A stretch of DNA of 64,000 nucleotides from Bacteroidales bacterium UBA6377 (lineage in GTDB: Bacteria; Bacteroidota; Bacteroidia; Bacteroidales; UBA932). This document shows positions 37,018 to 44,666 of the stretch, one piece after another. Position numbers and translations under genes: made by a program. The notes below the pieces were generated by a model. It had not been told where the DNA came from, did not search any database, and worked only from the letters and a program-made list of their open reading frames with translations. The DNA is taken from the NCBI GenBank assembly GCA_002438805.1, contig DJQV01000019.1, positions 1 to 64,000 on the forward strand. Direction: 5' to 3'. How positions within the stretch are numbered: the stretch's first letter is position 1; every line of letters begins with the position of its first letter.

Positions 37018-37974
37018 ATGAGTAAATTAGCGCCGTTTATGCGATTCCTGCCACATATCCTTGGATTTCTCGCCGCCATGATGCTTGTCGCCTGCAACGA
37101 TGAGGTCTTTGTCGTGGACCTCACTCCCTCGAAGACGGTCATTGAATTCAGCGAAGACGGCGGGACGGAAAGCATCGCTTTCAATACTCCCGGATGGAAA
37201 ATACCCACCCTTTACATGTACGGAGCCGGCTCGGACGCCTATTACATCCTGGAAGACGGCAAGGAACTCAACATCTGGCCTCCCTCACTTGAGGGCAACG
37301 GCACCCTTGTCATCAGGGAAGGCAAGCGTCTTGCCGCCACCGTCTCCAGAAACAGCCCCCGGAGCCTTGAAGTCACAATGGGAGAAAACCGTTCCACAGG
37401 GAGGCGGATCATCACCATAATGGTATCCGACGACCTGTTCCAAAAACAGATACAGGTATTCCAGAAAGGCTCCGTCTGGACTCTTGAGGGCATTGATTGG
37501 GACACGGCCTCGGCAGTATTCGGGACTTCAATTGAGCCGACCGGCGAGCCGCTGACCATAGACAACAAGGGCATAGAAGATGTGGTCATGAAAGTGAACG
37601 TGTTTGAGAACTGCACCGCCACAGTCCAGTTCCTGGAGGCCGCCCAGCCCGAGGGCGAATGTCCCAATTTCCCGGACCCCGATGCGCGGGCGGCTGTCCC
37701 GGCAGCCTTGGGAGAAGACGGGGCACTGATATTCAACGGTATGCAGGCAAGCTACAACGGGATGGAGCAGGAGTTCACGGACGGCGTGCCGCAGGTGGAG
37801 AAAGACATCGCATTCAAGCCCGGCAGGCACACATATCAGATACTCATCGAGTACAATGCGCTGACGGTAGGCTACACAGCCCGTCTGCGCTCCAGCTCCC
37901 GCAATGCTGATATAAAAGGCACGCTCACAGTCAAGACCCCGACGGGAAAATGGTACGGAATATGGGAAGAATAG
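37018..37974 (+). CDS. Hypothetical lipoprotein with Ig/BACON-like domain
   Basis: 318 aa. Signal peptide with lipobox (AMMLVAC). The first mature 110 residues look like a BACON-type or Ig-like strand pattern (SKTVIEFSEDGGTESIAFNT, RIITIMVSDDLFQKQIQVFQKG). The second half is also beta-rich, without a family I recognise. The 3' end overlaps the PagL-like gene, so the two are translated together. ATG 37018 is used since the upstream TTG (37000) adds six non-signal residues. Confidence 0.7.
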   Translation: MSKLAPFMRFLPHILGFLAAMMLVACNDEVFVVDLTPSKTVIEFSEDGGTESIAFNTPGWKIPTLYMYGAGSDAYYILEDGKELNIWPPSLEGNGTLVIREGKRLAATVSRNSPRSLEVTMGENRSTGRRIITIMVSDDLFQKQIQVFQKGSVWTLEGIDWDTASAVFGTSIEPTGEPLTIDNKGIEDVVMKVNVFENCTATVQFLEAAQPEGECPNFPDPDARAAVPAALGEDGALIFNGMQASYNGMEQEFTDGVPQVEKDIAFKPGRHTYQILIEYNALTVGYTARLRSSSRNADIKGTLTVKTPTGKWYGIWEE

Positions 37975-39155
37975 CCCTGATTAAAACGCTGCTGGCTGCC
38001 ACGGTGCTGCTGGCAGGCCTGTCCCTTGCGGCCCGGGAAAACGGTGGCGATGAACTCACACACCGCGTGGGGATTGAGATGAAAGGTGCCTGGATCGCAC
38101 CCTCGCACGGCTTCTTCCGTGGCGAGAACGGTGCCGGCAAGAAACTGGACAAGAGCGGCTCGCTGCACCTGAAGTACTCGTTCCAGTTTCCCGGCTCCAG
38201 CCGCTACGGTGCCATGTATCCCACTGCTTACCAAGGAATAGGGCTGGCTTGGAACACGTTTTTCGACAAGGCGGAACTGGGTGTCCCGGCTGCCCTGTAT
38301 GTGTTCCAGGGGGCGAGGATCGCTTCACTCGGGGAAAGGCTTTCCCTCGACGGGGAATGGAACTTCGGAGCATCCTTCGGCTGGCGGCCCTATGACGAAC
38401 AGCACAACTCTTTCAACAGGGTCGTGGGCTCCCGGGTCAACGCCTACATCGATGCGGCGCTGCTGCTGTCCTGGAGACCGCTGCCCGGTTTGACATTGAA
38501 CGCCGGCGTGGACATCACCCATTTCTCCAACGGCAACACCACCCTCCCCAACTCCGGGGTCAACACCATCGGGGCAAGGATTGGAGCGGTGTACAACGTG
38601 GCACGCACCCCTGTGAAGTCCATCAGGAAAGCGGCCGTGCAGGAGAGCTTCCGCCAGTTCACGCTTGAGACGGTATTCTACGGGGCGCTCCGTGCCAAAG
38701 GGCTTGAGTATGAGGGCAGCGGATATCTGCTCGACGGCAGGTTCGCCGTGGCCGGGATCAACATAGCCCCGATGTACCGCTTCGCGCGCTGCTTCCAGGC
38801 CGGGGTCTCCCTTGATGTCCAGTACGACGAAAGCGCCAACCTTTCCGGACATCTGGCCGGCATGGTGCCCGAGGGGAGCGGGATGAGCCCGAGATTCTAC
38901 CGTCCCCCGCTAAGCGAGCAGGTTGCAGCCGGGCTGTCCCTGCGGGCGGAACTCGTGATGCCGATATTCACCATAGGGGTGGGCCTTGGACGCAACGTGC
39001 TGTACAAAGGCGAACTCGGGGTCTTCTACCAGATGGCTACCCTCAAGACCGATGTCGGAAGGAATGCCTTCCTGCAGATCGGCTACCGCCTCGACAACTT
39101 CCACGACCCGTCCAACCTGATGATCGGTCTCGGCTGGCGCTTCGGGGGACGGTAG
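37962..39155 (+). CDS. PagL-like acyloxyacyl hydrolase, outer-membrane barrel
   Basis: 397 aa (ATG 37950 would add four residues). Signal peptide about 1-24. The motif DITHFSNGNTTLPNSGVN carries the His-x-Ser of PagL-type lipid A 3-O-deacylases (PF09411); the third catalytic residue, Glu in Pseudomonas PagL, is not obvious. The rest is beta-barrel strands, ending LMIGLGWRFGGR. At nearly 400 aa it is about twice PagL size, as in Bacteroidota relatives. It may remodel LPS acyl chains. Coupled to the lipoprotein by a 13-nt overlap. Confidence 0.75.
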   Translation: MGRIALIKTLLAATVLLAGLSLAARENGGDELTHRVGIEMKGAWIAPSHGFFRGENGAGKKLDKSGSLHLKYSFQFPGSSRYGAMYPTAYQGIGLAWNTFFDKAELGVPAALYVFQGARIASLGERLSLDGEWNFGASFGWRPYDEQHNSFNRVVGSRVNAYIDAALLLSWRPLPGLTLNAGVDITHFSNGNTTLPNSGVNTIGARIGAVYNVARTPVKSIRKAAVQESFRQFTLETVFYGALRAKGLEYEGSGYLLDGRFAVAGINIAPMYRFARCFQAGVSLDVQYDESANLSGHLAGMVPEGSGMSPRFYRPPLSEQVAAGLSLRAELVMPIFTIGVGLGRNVLYKGELGVFYQMATLKTDVGRNAFLQIGYRLDNFHDPSNLMIGLGWRFGGR

Positions 39156-39286
39156 ACACGGCTGCGCTGCGGCTGCGGAGGTGGGATTGATGTGAGGCCC
39201 AGATTGCTGCGGTAGTTAGCTTGCTGCGGATGCTGGCTGTCCGGCGAAAGGCCGTTTTGGTGGGCAAAAGCTCCCGACAAATTTAT

Positions 39287-39316
39287 TTGTCATACCAAAA
39301 GGAATCACTATTTTTG
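39287..39316 (+). promoter_or_regulatory. Promoter upstream of DUF2442 gene
   Basis: TTG 39287-39289, 19-nt spacer, TATTTTTG 39309-39316. About 75 nt separate the likely transcription start from ATG 39396. A short 32-codon open frame (ATG 39330) lies in that leader; I see no domain in it. Confidence 0.6.
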
Positions 39317-39395
39317 CGCTGTATTTTAAGTATGATTAACAAATCACGCAATGGCCGCCGTATTATGAACCGGCAACAGAAAATAATCTCCGATC

Positions 39396-39659
39396 ATGCA
39401 ACGATATATCGACAAAGTATGGGTGGATGACACTAGAGTATATGCCAAAACCAAAGACGGGCTTGTGGCAAGTTATACCTTTTCTGATTGGGACAGACTG
39501 CGCAATGCCGACCAAAGCCAGCGCGAAGATTTCTATCTTTCCTATTCCGGCATTCACTGGCCACAGATCGACGAAGACCTCAGTTTTGAGGGCATGTTCT
39601 CCAAAGCCGGGCTCTGCGACAGGACCATGACGGAAGACGCGGTCTGCTACATAGAATAG
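39396..39659 (+). CDS. DUF2442 protein
   Basis: 87 aa. YIDKVWVDDTRVYAKTKDG followed by SYTFSDWDRLRNA and the late IHWPQIDEDLSFEGMF is the DUF2442 pattern (small beta domain, NE0471 N-terminal-like). Members often sit beside DUF4160 and are suspected of toxin-antitoxin roles, but no DUF4160 gene is present here. An in-frame TAA shortly upstream fixes the start. It marks the beginning of the accessory region. Confidence 0.75.
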   Translation: MQRYIDKVWVDDTRVYAKTKDGLVASYTFSDWDRLRNADQSQREDFYLSYSGIHWPQIDEDLSFEGMFSKAGLCDRTMTEDAVCYIE

Positions 39660-39686
39660 GCTTGACGGTATAGCAATCTGCGGAGT

Positions 39687-39896
39687 TCACACACCTCCCA
39701 CACAAAAAAGCCCCCTGTTTCCAGGGGGCTTAATCACGTAGCTATAGGTCTTCACTATCTCCACGAAATTATCAATCACATATCCGGCATCATCCAGAGA
39801 CATCTTTGTATTAAGCGGAAAAGTGATTTCATTCTCAAAGAGATGATAGGCATTAGGGAAGTCAGCAATGTCAAATCCCATAGCCTCGTCATTCAC
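39687..39896 (-). pseudogene. C-terminal fragment of a DegT/DnrJ/EryC1 sugar aminotransferase
   Basis: About 50 residues match the extreme C-terminus of PLP-dependent nucleotide-sugar aminotransferases: DFPNAYHLFENEITFPLNTK, then a (V/I)IDNFVEIVK end. The rest of a normally 370-400-aa enzyme is absent: upstream on this strand lies the DUF3791 promoter region. The open frame then continues through the terminator hairpin (39703-39731) before a stop, so the native stop seems lost. I read it as the leftover 3' end of a polysaccharide-locus gene cut off by later insertion of the opposite-strand modules. Confidence 0.75.
39703..39731 (-). terminator. Rho-independent terminator ending the polysaccharide locus
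   Basis: On the minus strand a perfect 10-bp stem AAGCCCCCTG / CAGGGGGCTT with a 4-nt loop is followed by T6. It points the same way as the DegT fragment and the whole polysaccharide locus. It is the clearest terminator in the window. Confidence 0.85.
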
Positions 39897-39980
39897 CTCG
39901 AAAAAAACGATGCTGTCAGAGTCTCCTTTGTATTTTACTCAAGGTTTTTGCGGTTTATCGGAAATTACGAGAAAATATAC

Positions 39981-39988
39981 TAACTTCG
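39981..39988 (+). promoter_or_regulatory. -7 element of the DUF3791-DUF3990 module
   Basis: TAACTTCG, the same one-mismatch box as at the CDF gene. ATG 39994 follows after 5 nt, so a leaderless start. No TTG is found at exact -33 spacing. Confidence 0.45.
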
Positions 39989-39993
39989 CATAC

Positions 39994-40218
39994 ATGTCAA
40001 CGATGAGCAAATATCAGATTCCTTACACAAACGCCTGCATAAGAGCGTTTGGACGTCGGTTTGCCATCAGCACAAAGGATGCTTACCTATATTTGCGCAA
40101 ATTCCGGGGAATCGCATTCTTGGTTGAATTCTATGAAGCCGAGCACCTTCAATCAATAGAAGACGCAGTTGATGACCTCATCATCTATTGCCGGAACAAT
40201 GGAGGATATTTGTCATGA
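39994..40218 (+). CDS. DUF3791 protein (putative antitoxin)
   Basis: 74 aa from ATG 39994 (ATG 40003 also possible). FAISTKDAYLYLRKFRGIAF, FYEAEHLQSIEDAVDDL and the CRNNGG end fit DUF3791. These small helical proteins are regularly encoded directly before DUF3990 ADP-ribosyltransferase-like proteins. The open frame continuing upstream to 39868 is rejected because it crosses the promoter. The stop overlaps the DUF3990 start (ATGA). Confidence 0.75.
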   Translation: MSTMSKYQIPYTNACIRAFGRRFAISTKDAYLYLRKFRGIAFLVEFYEAEHLQSIEDAVDDLIIYCRNNGGYLS

Positions 40219-40685
40219 CTCTCTACCACGGCACATTCATGGATTTTCAGGCTATCGAATTGGGAAAATGCCGTCCATACAAAGATTTCGGCAGGGGTTT
40301 CTATCTGACTGACCTCGAAGACCAAGCCATAAAAATGGCTGAGAAGAAGGCAAAAATCTTCAACGGCTCACCAGTAATCCTAAAATATGACTTTGACGAA
40401 CGGCTCCTGGCAAACGGTGAACTCAAAGTTAAGCAATTCAGCAAGCCGGGCCAGGAATGGGCGGAGTTCATATATAAAAATCGCAGCCGCTCATGCGCCT
40501 TCCAACACGATTACGACATTGTCACCGGGCCCATCGCCGATGACGGTGTCGCTTATCTCCTTGACCGTTACGAAGAAGGCACACTCACGCGTGAGCAGCT
40601 TGCAAATGAGCTGGAATTCAGAGATCTCAACAATCAATACTTTTTCGGAACGGAAAAGGCACTGAAACATCTCAAGCGACTATGA
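40215..40685 (+). CDS. DUF3990 ADP-ribosyltransferase-like toxin
   Basis: 156 aa. The ART-like layout is visible: LYHGT near the N-terminus supplies the His, DFGRGFYLT supplies the Tyr-bearing strand, and an acidic segment follows later. DUF3990 belongs with ADP-ribosyl transferase folds in domain classification. With the small partners on both sides it looks like a toxin-antitoxin type operon; the activity is not proven. ATG 40215 is preferred to 40188 since it starts exactly at the conserved LYHGT block and makes an ATGA overlap. Confidence 0.75.
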   Translation: MTLYHGTFMDFQAIELGKCRPYKDFGRGFYLTDLEDQAIKMAEKKAKIFNGSPVILKYDFDERLLANGELKVKQFSKPGQEWAEFIYKNRSRSCAFQHDYDIVTGPIADDGVAYLLDRYEEGTLTREQLANELEFRDLNNQYFFGTEKALKHLKRL

Positions 40686-40900
40686 TTGAAGAAACACAAA
40701 GACAATTTCTGGCAAACTATGCCATTGACAAGCTCACAGCCTTCCTCATGGAAGACCGCAACTTCTCATTGGAGCATGCACTTGACACAATCTACGCCTC
40801 CCGAGTATATGATCTGTTACAAGACACGGCCGCCGACCTTACGGCCGACAGCCCTGCTTACATATATGAACTCCTAAAAGATGAATTGACGGATCAGTAA
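40682..40900 (+). CDS. Small partner of DUF3990, putative second antitoxin
   Basis: 72-aa acidic, helical protein (IDKLTAFLMEDRNFSLEHAL, DSPAYIYELLKDEL). I recognise it as the small protein that commonly follows DUF3990 but do not know a family name. ATGA overlap with DUF3990. It ends 2 nt before the convergent wbuC-like gene, so the module is packed tightly into the polysaccharide locus. Confidence 0.6.
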   Translation: MIEETQRQFLANYAIDKLTAFLMEDRNFSLEHALDTIYASRVYDLLQDTAADLTADSPAYIYELLKDELTDQ

Positions 40901-40902
40901 CC

Positions 40903-41346
40903 TTAAAACACCCCACTGCCGTCTTCGCCGTACTTCCCGGCCTTCACCTCGAAGATCACCGACGGCTCCAGCACCTCCACCGTGTGCCACACCCCGGGAG
41001 GCACCACGCAGCCAAAACGCCCAGCATCCGTGGCAAGTTCAATACGGTCAACCACACGCAACCGCCTGCCACGGACCACATCCTGCGCATCCATCCCCTT
41101 CTCAAAACCATCCCCCAGCCGCTCCTCCTCATACAACACCTCCACCAGCCTGCCGCACAGCAGCAACACATCCTCACTGCTCCGCGGATGCCTGTGAACA
41201 GGTACCTGAGTCCCGGGAAGCAAAGCGTTCAACATCCTCTGCACCCCCTCCTCCGGCGAATCCCTCAAATCCAGGTTCACGCGCCGGCGAGGACTCTCCG
41301 CCGCCCGGGCAAGCAGATCCGATAATAATTTCTCGTCAATCACCAT
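40903..41346 (-). CDS. wbuC: WbuC-family cupin metalloprotein
   Basis: 147 aa. Single cupin domain: LLPGTQVPVHRHPRSSED gives the His-x-His and downstream Glu of cupin motif 1, and PPGVWHTVEV gives the motif 2 His. WbuC proteins are encoded in O-antigen and capsule loci; the reaction is not established. It overlaps the WecA-like gene by 11 nt on the same strand, so it is co-transcribed with the polysaccharide genes. Confidence 0.8.
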   Translation of the reverse strand: MVIDEKLLSDLLARAAESPRRRVNLDLRDSPEEGVQRMLNALLPGTQVPVHRHPRSSEDVLLLCGRLVEVLYEEERLGDGFEKGMDAQDVVRGRRLRVVDRIELATDAGRFGCVVPPGVWHTVEVLEPSVIFEVKAGKYGEDGSGVF

Positions 41347-42370
41347 TTTTCAAAGAAGCAAGATATTCAGCGTGCAAATGATAGTACCTCCTCATAAACA
41401 CCACATACGCCACGCCCAGCACAACCACCGCACCAGACAAATATAACCAATGCGCTGAAACTGTATCCGGAATCAAAAAAGTAAACCCAAGAGAGACCAG
41501 CAGTTGCAAAACCATATAGATTGCCGAAACCAACGGATGACTCAGCCCCAATTCGTTAGCCATCAACTGATAAGCATGTTTGCGATGCGCCTGCCCGAGA
41601 TTCTCATGGAGCATAATGCGGTGGCAGATAGTAAGACAGCCGTCCACCCCATAAACTAAAAGCAACACCAGCCACGTCACATCCCCCGTCCTGGCAATCA
41701 GCATCCCGATGGCAAACAGCACTATAAAAGCCATCCCTACGCTTCCCACATCCCCAGCAAAACACTTTGCCCTCCCACGCGGACGGAAATTGAATACCGA
41801 AAACACAAGCAGAGACAGCATCACCACCACAAGAAACGACGGCTCGATGAAAGGCTCACGTGCATCCATAATCATCAACGGCACAATCACAGCAAGCGAA
41901 TACCCGGCAGTGATACCATTGATCCCGTCCATGAAATTGTAAATATTCGTAGCCCCTACGCAGACAACCAAAGCCACAGCCACGAATGCGATCTTCGCCA
42001 ACAGACTCTCCCCAAATGCAAAAGTGCCATCCCACGAAAGAAAAATCTGTCCGATCATCAGCCCCATCGCCACAAACTGCACTACAAGCCGCAACGAATC
42101 CGGAAGCGAATGCACATCATCAATGAAACTTATCCCTGCAGCAAGCGTCACAGCCGCAAGGAATAGCGGATAATGAAAGCCGAAAAATGCACACCACATC
42201 CACACCCCAAGCAGGAAGATGACTCCCCCGCCCCTCAACACCACACTCGAATGCGACGAGCGTGCGTTGGGCCTGTCAATAATGCCAAAATGCGCCGCCA
42301 GCCGGAAATAACCCACCTCCAGCGCCAGCAGCAGCACGGCAATCACACCGTACAGCAGATATTTATTCAT
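41336..42370 (-). CDS. WecA/WbpL-like sugar-phosphate transferase (GT family 4, MraY-like)
   Basis: 344 aa, about ten transmembrane helices. IDRPNARSSHSSVVLRGGG at 31-49, the Asp pair at 84-85 (FIDDVHSLP), NIYNFMDGINGI, and the cytosolic AHRKHAYQL loop are the polyprenyl-phosphate N-acetylhexosamine-1-phosphate transferase motifs. It loads the first sugar phosphate onto undecaprenyl phosphate, starting repeat-unit assembly. In many loci it adjoins the epimerase, but here the TAC module (42.4-43.8 kb) separates them. Confidence 0.87.
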   Translation of the reverse strand: MNKYLLYGVIAVLLLALEVGYFRLAAHFGIIDRPNARSSHSSVVLRGGGVIFLLGVWMWCAFFGFHYPLFLAAVTLAAGISFIDDVHSLPDSLRLVVQFVAMGLMIGQIFLSWDGTFAFGESLLAKIAFVAVALVVCVGATNIYNFMDGINGITAGYSLAVIVPLMIMDAREPFIEPSFLVVVMLSLLVFSVFNFRPRGRAKCFAGDVGSVGMAFIVLFAIGMLIARTGDVTWLVLLLVYGVDGCLTICHRIMLHENLGQAHRKHAYQLMANELGLSHPLVSAIYMVLQLLVSLGFTFLIPDTVSAHWLYLSGAVVVLGVAYVVFMRRYYHLHAEYLASLKNGD

Positions 42371-42417
42371 AAGTTAAAAGAGCGCCCAATACAACTTAAC
42401 TAAAAAGTAAAGTTTTC

Positions 42418-42448
42418 TTGGCAAAAACAAAGATTTAACATATATTTG
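42418..42448 (+). promoter_or_regulatory. Promoter of the TAC module
   Basis: TTG 42418-42420, 20-nt spacer, TATATTTG 42441-42448. It directs transcription into the toxin gene at 42467 and away from the convergently placed locus genes; the HTH antitoxin is the likely repressor. Confidence 0.65.
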
Positions 42449-42466
42449 CACGCGACAATTGTATGC

Positions 42467-42961
42467 ATGGGGAAATTAGAACTCATACTGGAGACCGAGC
42501 AAGTCTGTATGTACTCACCAAAATACGATGGCGAGACTCAAAATGAGTTCAGAAAATTCCTCCTTGACAACCGCTCATACAAACACCCTCAACTTCAAAA
42601 ATTCTTTGACGCGATACTGTCCGTAATTGAGAAAATGGGAGAGACAGGAGCATTGGAATGGTATTTTCGCCCAGAAGGAGGAAATATAAAAGCAGTTCCT
42701 ATATATGTCAACATTCAGCGGACAAACAAAAAAGTCGGTAAAATGAGACTCTATTGCATTCGGTTATCTGACAAATTGCTGATTTTAGGTAACGGCGCCG
42801 TGACAACATCGCAGTCATACGAGGAAGATCCGGCCCTATTAGCTATAATAGGACAATTACGAGAAATCGAACGACAAATCAAAGTACTCACCAAACAAGC
42901 AAAGACAGATTACGAAGATTTCAATACCGTAAAAAGTATTATTGAAACCATCACCATATAA
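42467..42961 (+). CDS. Putative toxin of a TAC system (HigB/RelE-like)
   Basis: 164 aa from ATG 42467, which follows the promoter; the start at 42446 lies inside the -7 box. The central part (LEWYFRPEGGNIKAVPIYVN, GKMRLYCIRLSDKLLILGNG) has the strand order of RelE/HigB-type phage-related toxins, where basic residues contact mRNA on the ribosome. The C-terminus is a helix (REIERQIKVLTKQAK). Similarity is weak; the stronger argument is the order toxin, XRE antitoxin, SecB-like protein. 10 nt precede the antitoxin. Confidence 0.6.
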   Translation: MGKLELILETEQVCMYSPKYDGETQNEFRKFLLDNRSYKHPQLQKFFDAILSVIEKMGETGALEWYFRPEGGNIKAVPIYVNIQRTNKKVGKMRLYCIRLSDKLLILGNGAVTTSQSYEEDPALLAIIGQLREIERQIKVLTKQAKTDYEDFNTVKSIIETITI

Positions 42962-42971
42962 GAGCAGTATT

Positions 42972-43355
42972 ATGAAAATTGATCCATTATTCAAAGAGTG
43001 CCTGTCCGATGTGGCACCGGATGTCCGAGCAGAAGTCCGTCTCAATATGGATATAGCAAACCGTATCTACGACCTGCTGCAAAAGAAGAACCTGACGCAG
43101 CGTGAGTTTGCCGCACTGATGGGAAAACGCGAATCCGAAATTTCAAGATGGCTGACGGGGACGCATGGATTCACCACGTCTACTCTCGCCAAAATCTCCG
43201 CCGCACTGGGCGAACCGGTCATTGAGGTTAAGCAGAAACCAAAGACAAAATATGTCTTTATCCCCCTCAACGCCTACATTACCTCCACGGAGTCGAACGG
43301 CAAAACTTACACCAACCAAGAGACCAACTCCTGCATGATCTCTTACACAAACTAA
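42972..43355 (+). CDS. XRE-family antitoxin with C-terminal extension (HigA-like)
   Basis: 127 aa. An XRE helix-turn-helix at about 28-83 (LTQREFAALMGKRESEISRW). The last 40 residues, after EVKQKPKTKYVF, form a polar Thr/Ser/Asn-rich tail. In known TAC systems such a C-terminal chaperone-addiction (ChAD) tail makes the antitoxin unstable unless the SecB-like chaperone binds it. Tail identity as ChAD is inference from position and length. Start ATG 42972; 6 nt to the chaperone gene. Confidence 0.8.
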   Translation: MKIDPLFKECLSDVAPDVRAEVRLNMDIANRIYDLLQKKNLTQREFAALMGKRESEISRWLTGTHGFTTSTLAKISAALGEPVIEVKQKPKTKYVFIPLNAYITSTESNGKTYTNQETNSCMISYTN

Positions 43356-43361
43356 TTCATC

Positions 43362-43796
43362 ATGTCAGAAAACAATATCAACATCCAGATAAGAATAGCC
43401 TCCATCAGTGAGGTCAGTTTCATGATGTCGCCAAGCAAGATGCCGGACGATGTCACACCGGAGTCCATCCAACTTGGGTTTTCCAGCCAAATCCAACCAG
43501 ATATTGCCGACGACAGACTCGCGCTCATCTTTGGCATCAGATACGAACTCAAGGGAGAAGTAATTCTCGACTGTGTCTACCGCTTTGAATTTGAGGTGAA
43601 ATCTCTCAAACAGTTCATCAGCATAAATGAAGATGGCAGCATTACGGTATCCAGTATCATGCCGCATCTGATCAGTGTCGCAGCAGGTACAATGCGAGGT
43701 ATATTGGTAGTTAAAACTGCAGGCACCAATTTCTCAAAATTCCCACTGCCGATGATTGACCCGGAACAGCTGACGGCTAATCTTTCTGCTCAATAG
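43362..43796 (+). CDS. SecB-like chaperone of the TAC system
   Basis: 144 aa. The C-terminal half closely follows SecB: MPHLISVAAGTMRGILVVKT and then FPLPMIDPEQL correspond to the SecB helix pair and its conserved FPLPVxNP segment. The N-terminal half has the SecB strands (LALIFGIRYELKGEVILDCV). A standard housekeeping SecB is generally absent from Bacteroidota, which supports a dedicated role with the neighbouring antitoxin. It overlaps the opposite-strand epimerase gene by 20 nt at the 3' ends. Confidence 0.78.
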   Translation: MSENNINIQIRIASISEVSFMMSPSKMPDDVTPESIQLGFSSQIQPDIADDRLALIFGIRYELKGEVILDCVYRFEFEVKSLKQFISINEDGSITVSSIMPHLISVAAGTMRGILVVKTAGTNFSKFPLPMIDPEQLTANLSAQ

Positions 43797-44664
43797 ACCC
43801 AGCAGCACACACCCTCTTGAGGCTCTCCTCCAGACTTACCAGTTGATAGTCGAAAGGCATCTTCGACATTTCGGGGTCATAATAATACGTGGCGAACATC
43901 TTGTTGAGAGGTTGAAGGACAAAACTGCCAAGCCACACAAACGGATTCAGCAGCCTGGTAATCCATATCTTATGACCTTGCGCATGCGCGAAATAACGGA
44001 TGATTTCCACTGTGTCAGATAATTCCCTATTCTGAGGATAAAACGTTCCGGACAGTTGAAGATCAATGGCATGGTGGATGAACTCCGCAAGATTGTCTAT
44101 ATACAGCATCGAACGCCTGTTGTGCCATGCCGGGAACACGGGAGTCTTTGCGGAGAGTTTTATAAGACGTGGAAAATTCCCCTTTGAGCCTGAACCATAA
44201 ATCATCGGCGGACGGAGGATGCACAGCTTGAAATCTTCCGTCTCCAATTCGTGCAATCCCCTCTCCGCCTGCAACTTGCTGTCCCCATAAAACCCGTTCG
44301 GCGCAGGTTGCGTATCAAGTCTTATCACCTCCGACTTCAAGTTTCGGCTCTCATGGAACACTATCTGGCTCGACATGAATATAAACTGCTTGACCCCACT
44401 TTTCTTAGCTTTCTCGCCAACCTCAACTGCAAGATCCCTGTTCACCTTATAGTACAACGGCTCCATCTTCGGGTCCGCATTCACATGAGCTATCCCGGCA
44501 ACATGATATACAACCTCGTATTGCGAAAAATCCACATTCTTCCAGCCATCCCCTTTAGTATCCACCGCATCAATCTGATACCTCCCCGGATACACAGACA
44601 GCAAATAATGACGCACGCTCTCTCCCACGTAAGAACCCGCACCTGTAATCAGTATTTTGGTCAT
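43777..44664 (-). CDS. NAD-dependent nucleotide-sugar epimerase/dehydratase
   Basis: 295-aa short-chain dehydrogenase. Rossmann motif TGAGSYVG at 7-14, then MSSQIVF and the catalytic YGDSK (Tyr-x3-Lys), then LRPPMIYG. About 25-45 residues shorter than GalE. It resembles the WbpV/Gne-type epimerases that sit next to WbpL-like transferases, supplying a UDP-N-acetylhexosamine. Co-directional with the upstream glycosyltransferase, 2-nt gap. Confidence 0.82.
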   Translation of the reverse strand: MTKILITGAGSYVGESVRHYLLSVYPGRYQIDAVDTKGDGWKNVDFSQYEVVYHVAGIAHVNADPKMEPLYYKVNRDLAVEVGEKAKKSGVKQFIFMSSQIVFHESRNLKSEVIRLDTQPAPNGFYGDSKLQAERGLHELETEDFKLCILRPPMIYGSGSKGNFPRLIKLSAKTPVFPAWHNRRSMLYIDNLAEFIHHAIDLQLSGTFYPQNRELSDTVEIIRYFAHAQGHKIWITRLLNPFVWLGSFVLQPLNKMFATYYYDPEMSKMPFDYQLVSLEESLKRVCAAGSIEQKD

Positions 44665-44666
44665 GG

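Noticed and set aside
39156..39286. Repeated GCTGCGG words after the PagL-like gene
   Set aside because: Short, irregular GC-rich words without stable period; may be chance low complexity.
43362..43796. Housekeeping SecB
   Set aside because: It is directly coupled to an HTH antitoxin and a putative toxin, and lies in an accessory insertion; a dedicated TAC chaperone fits better.
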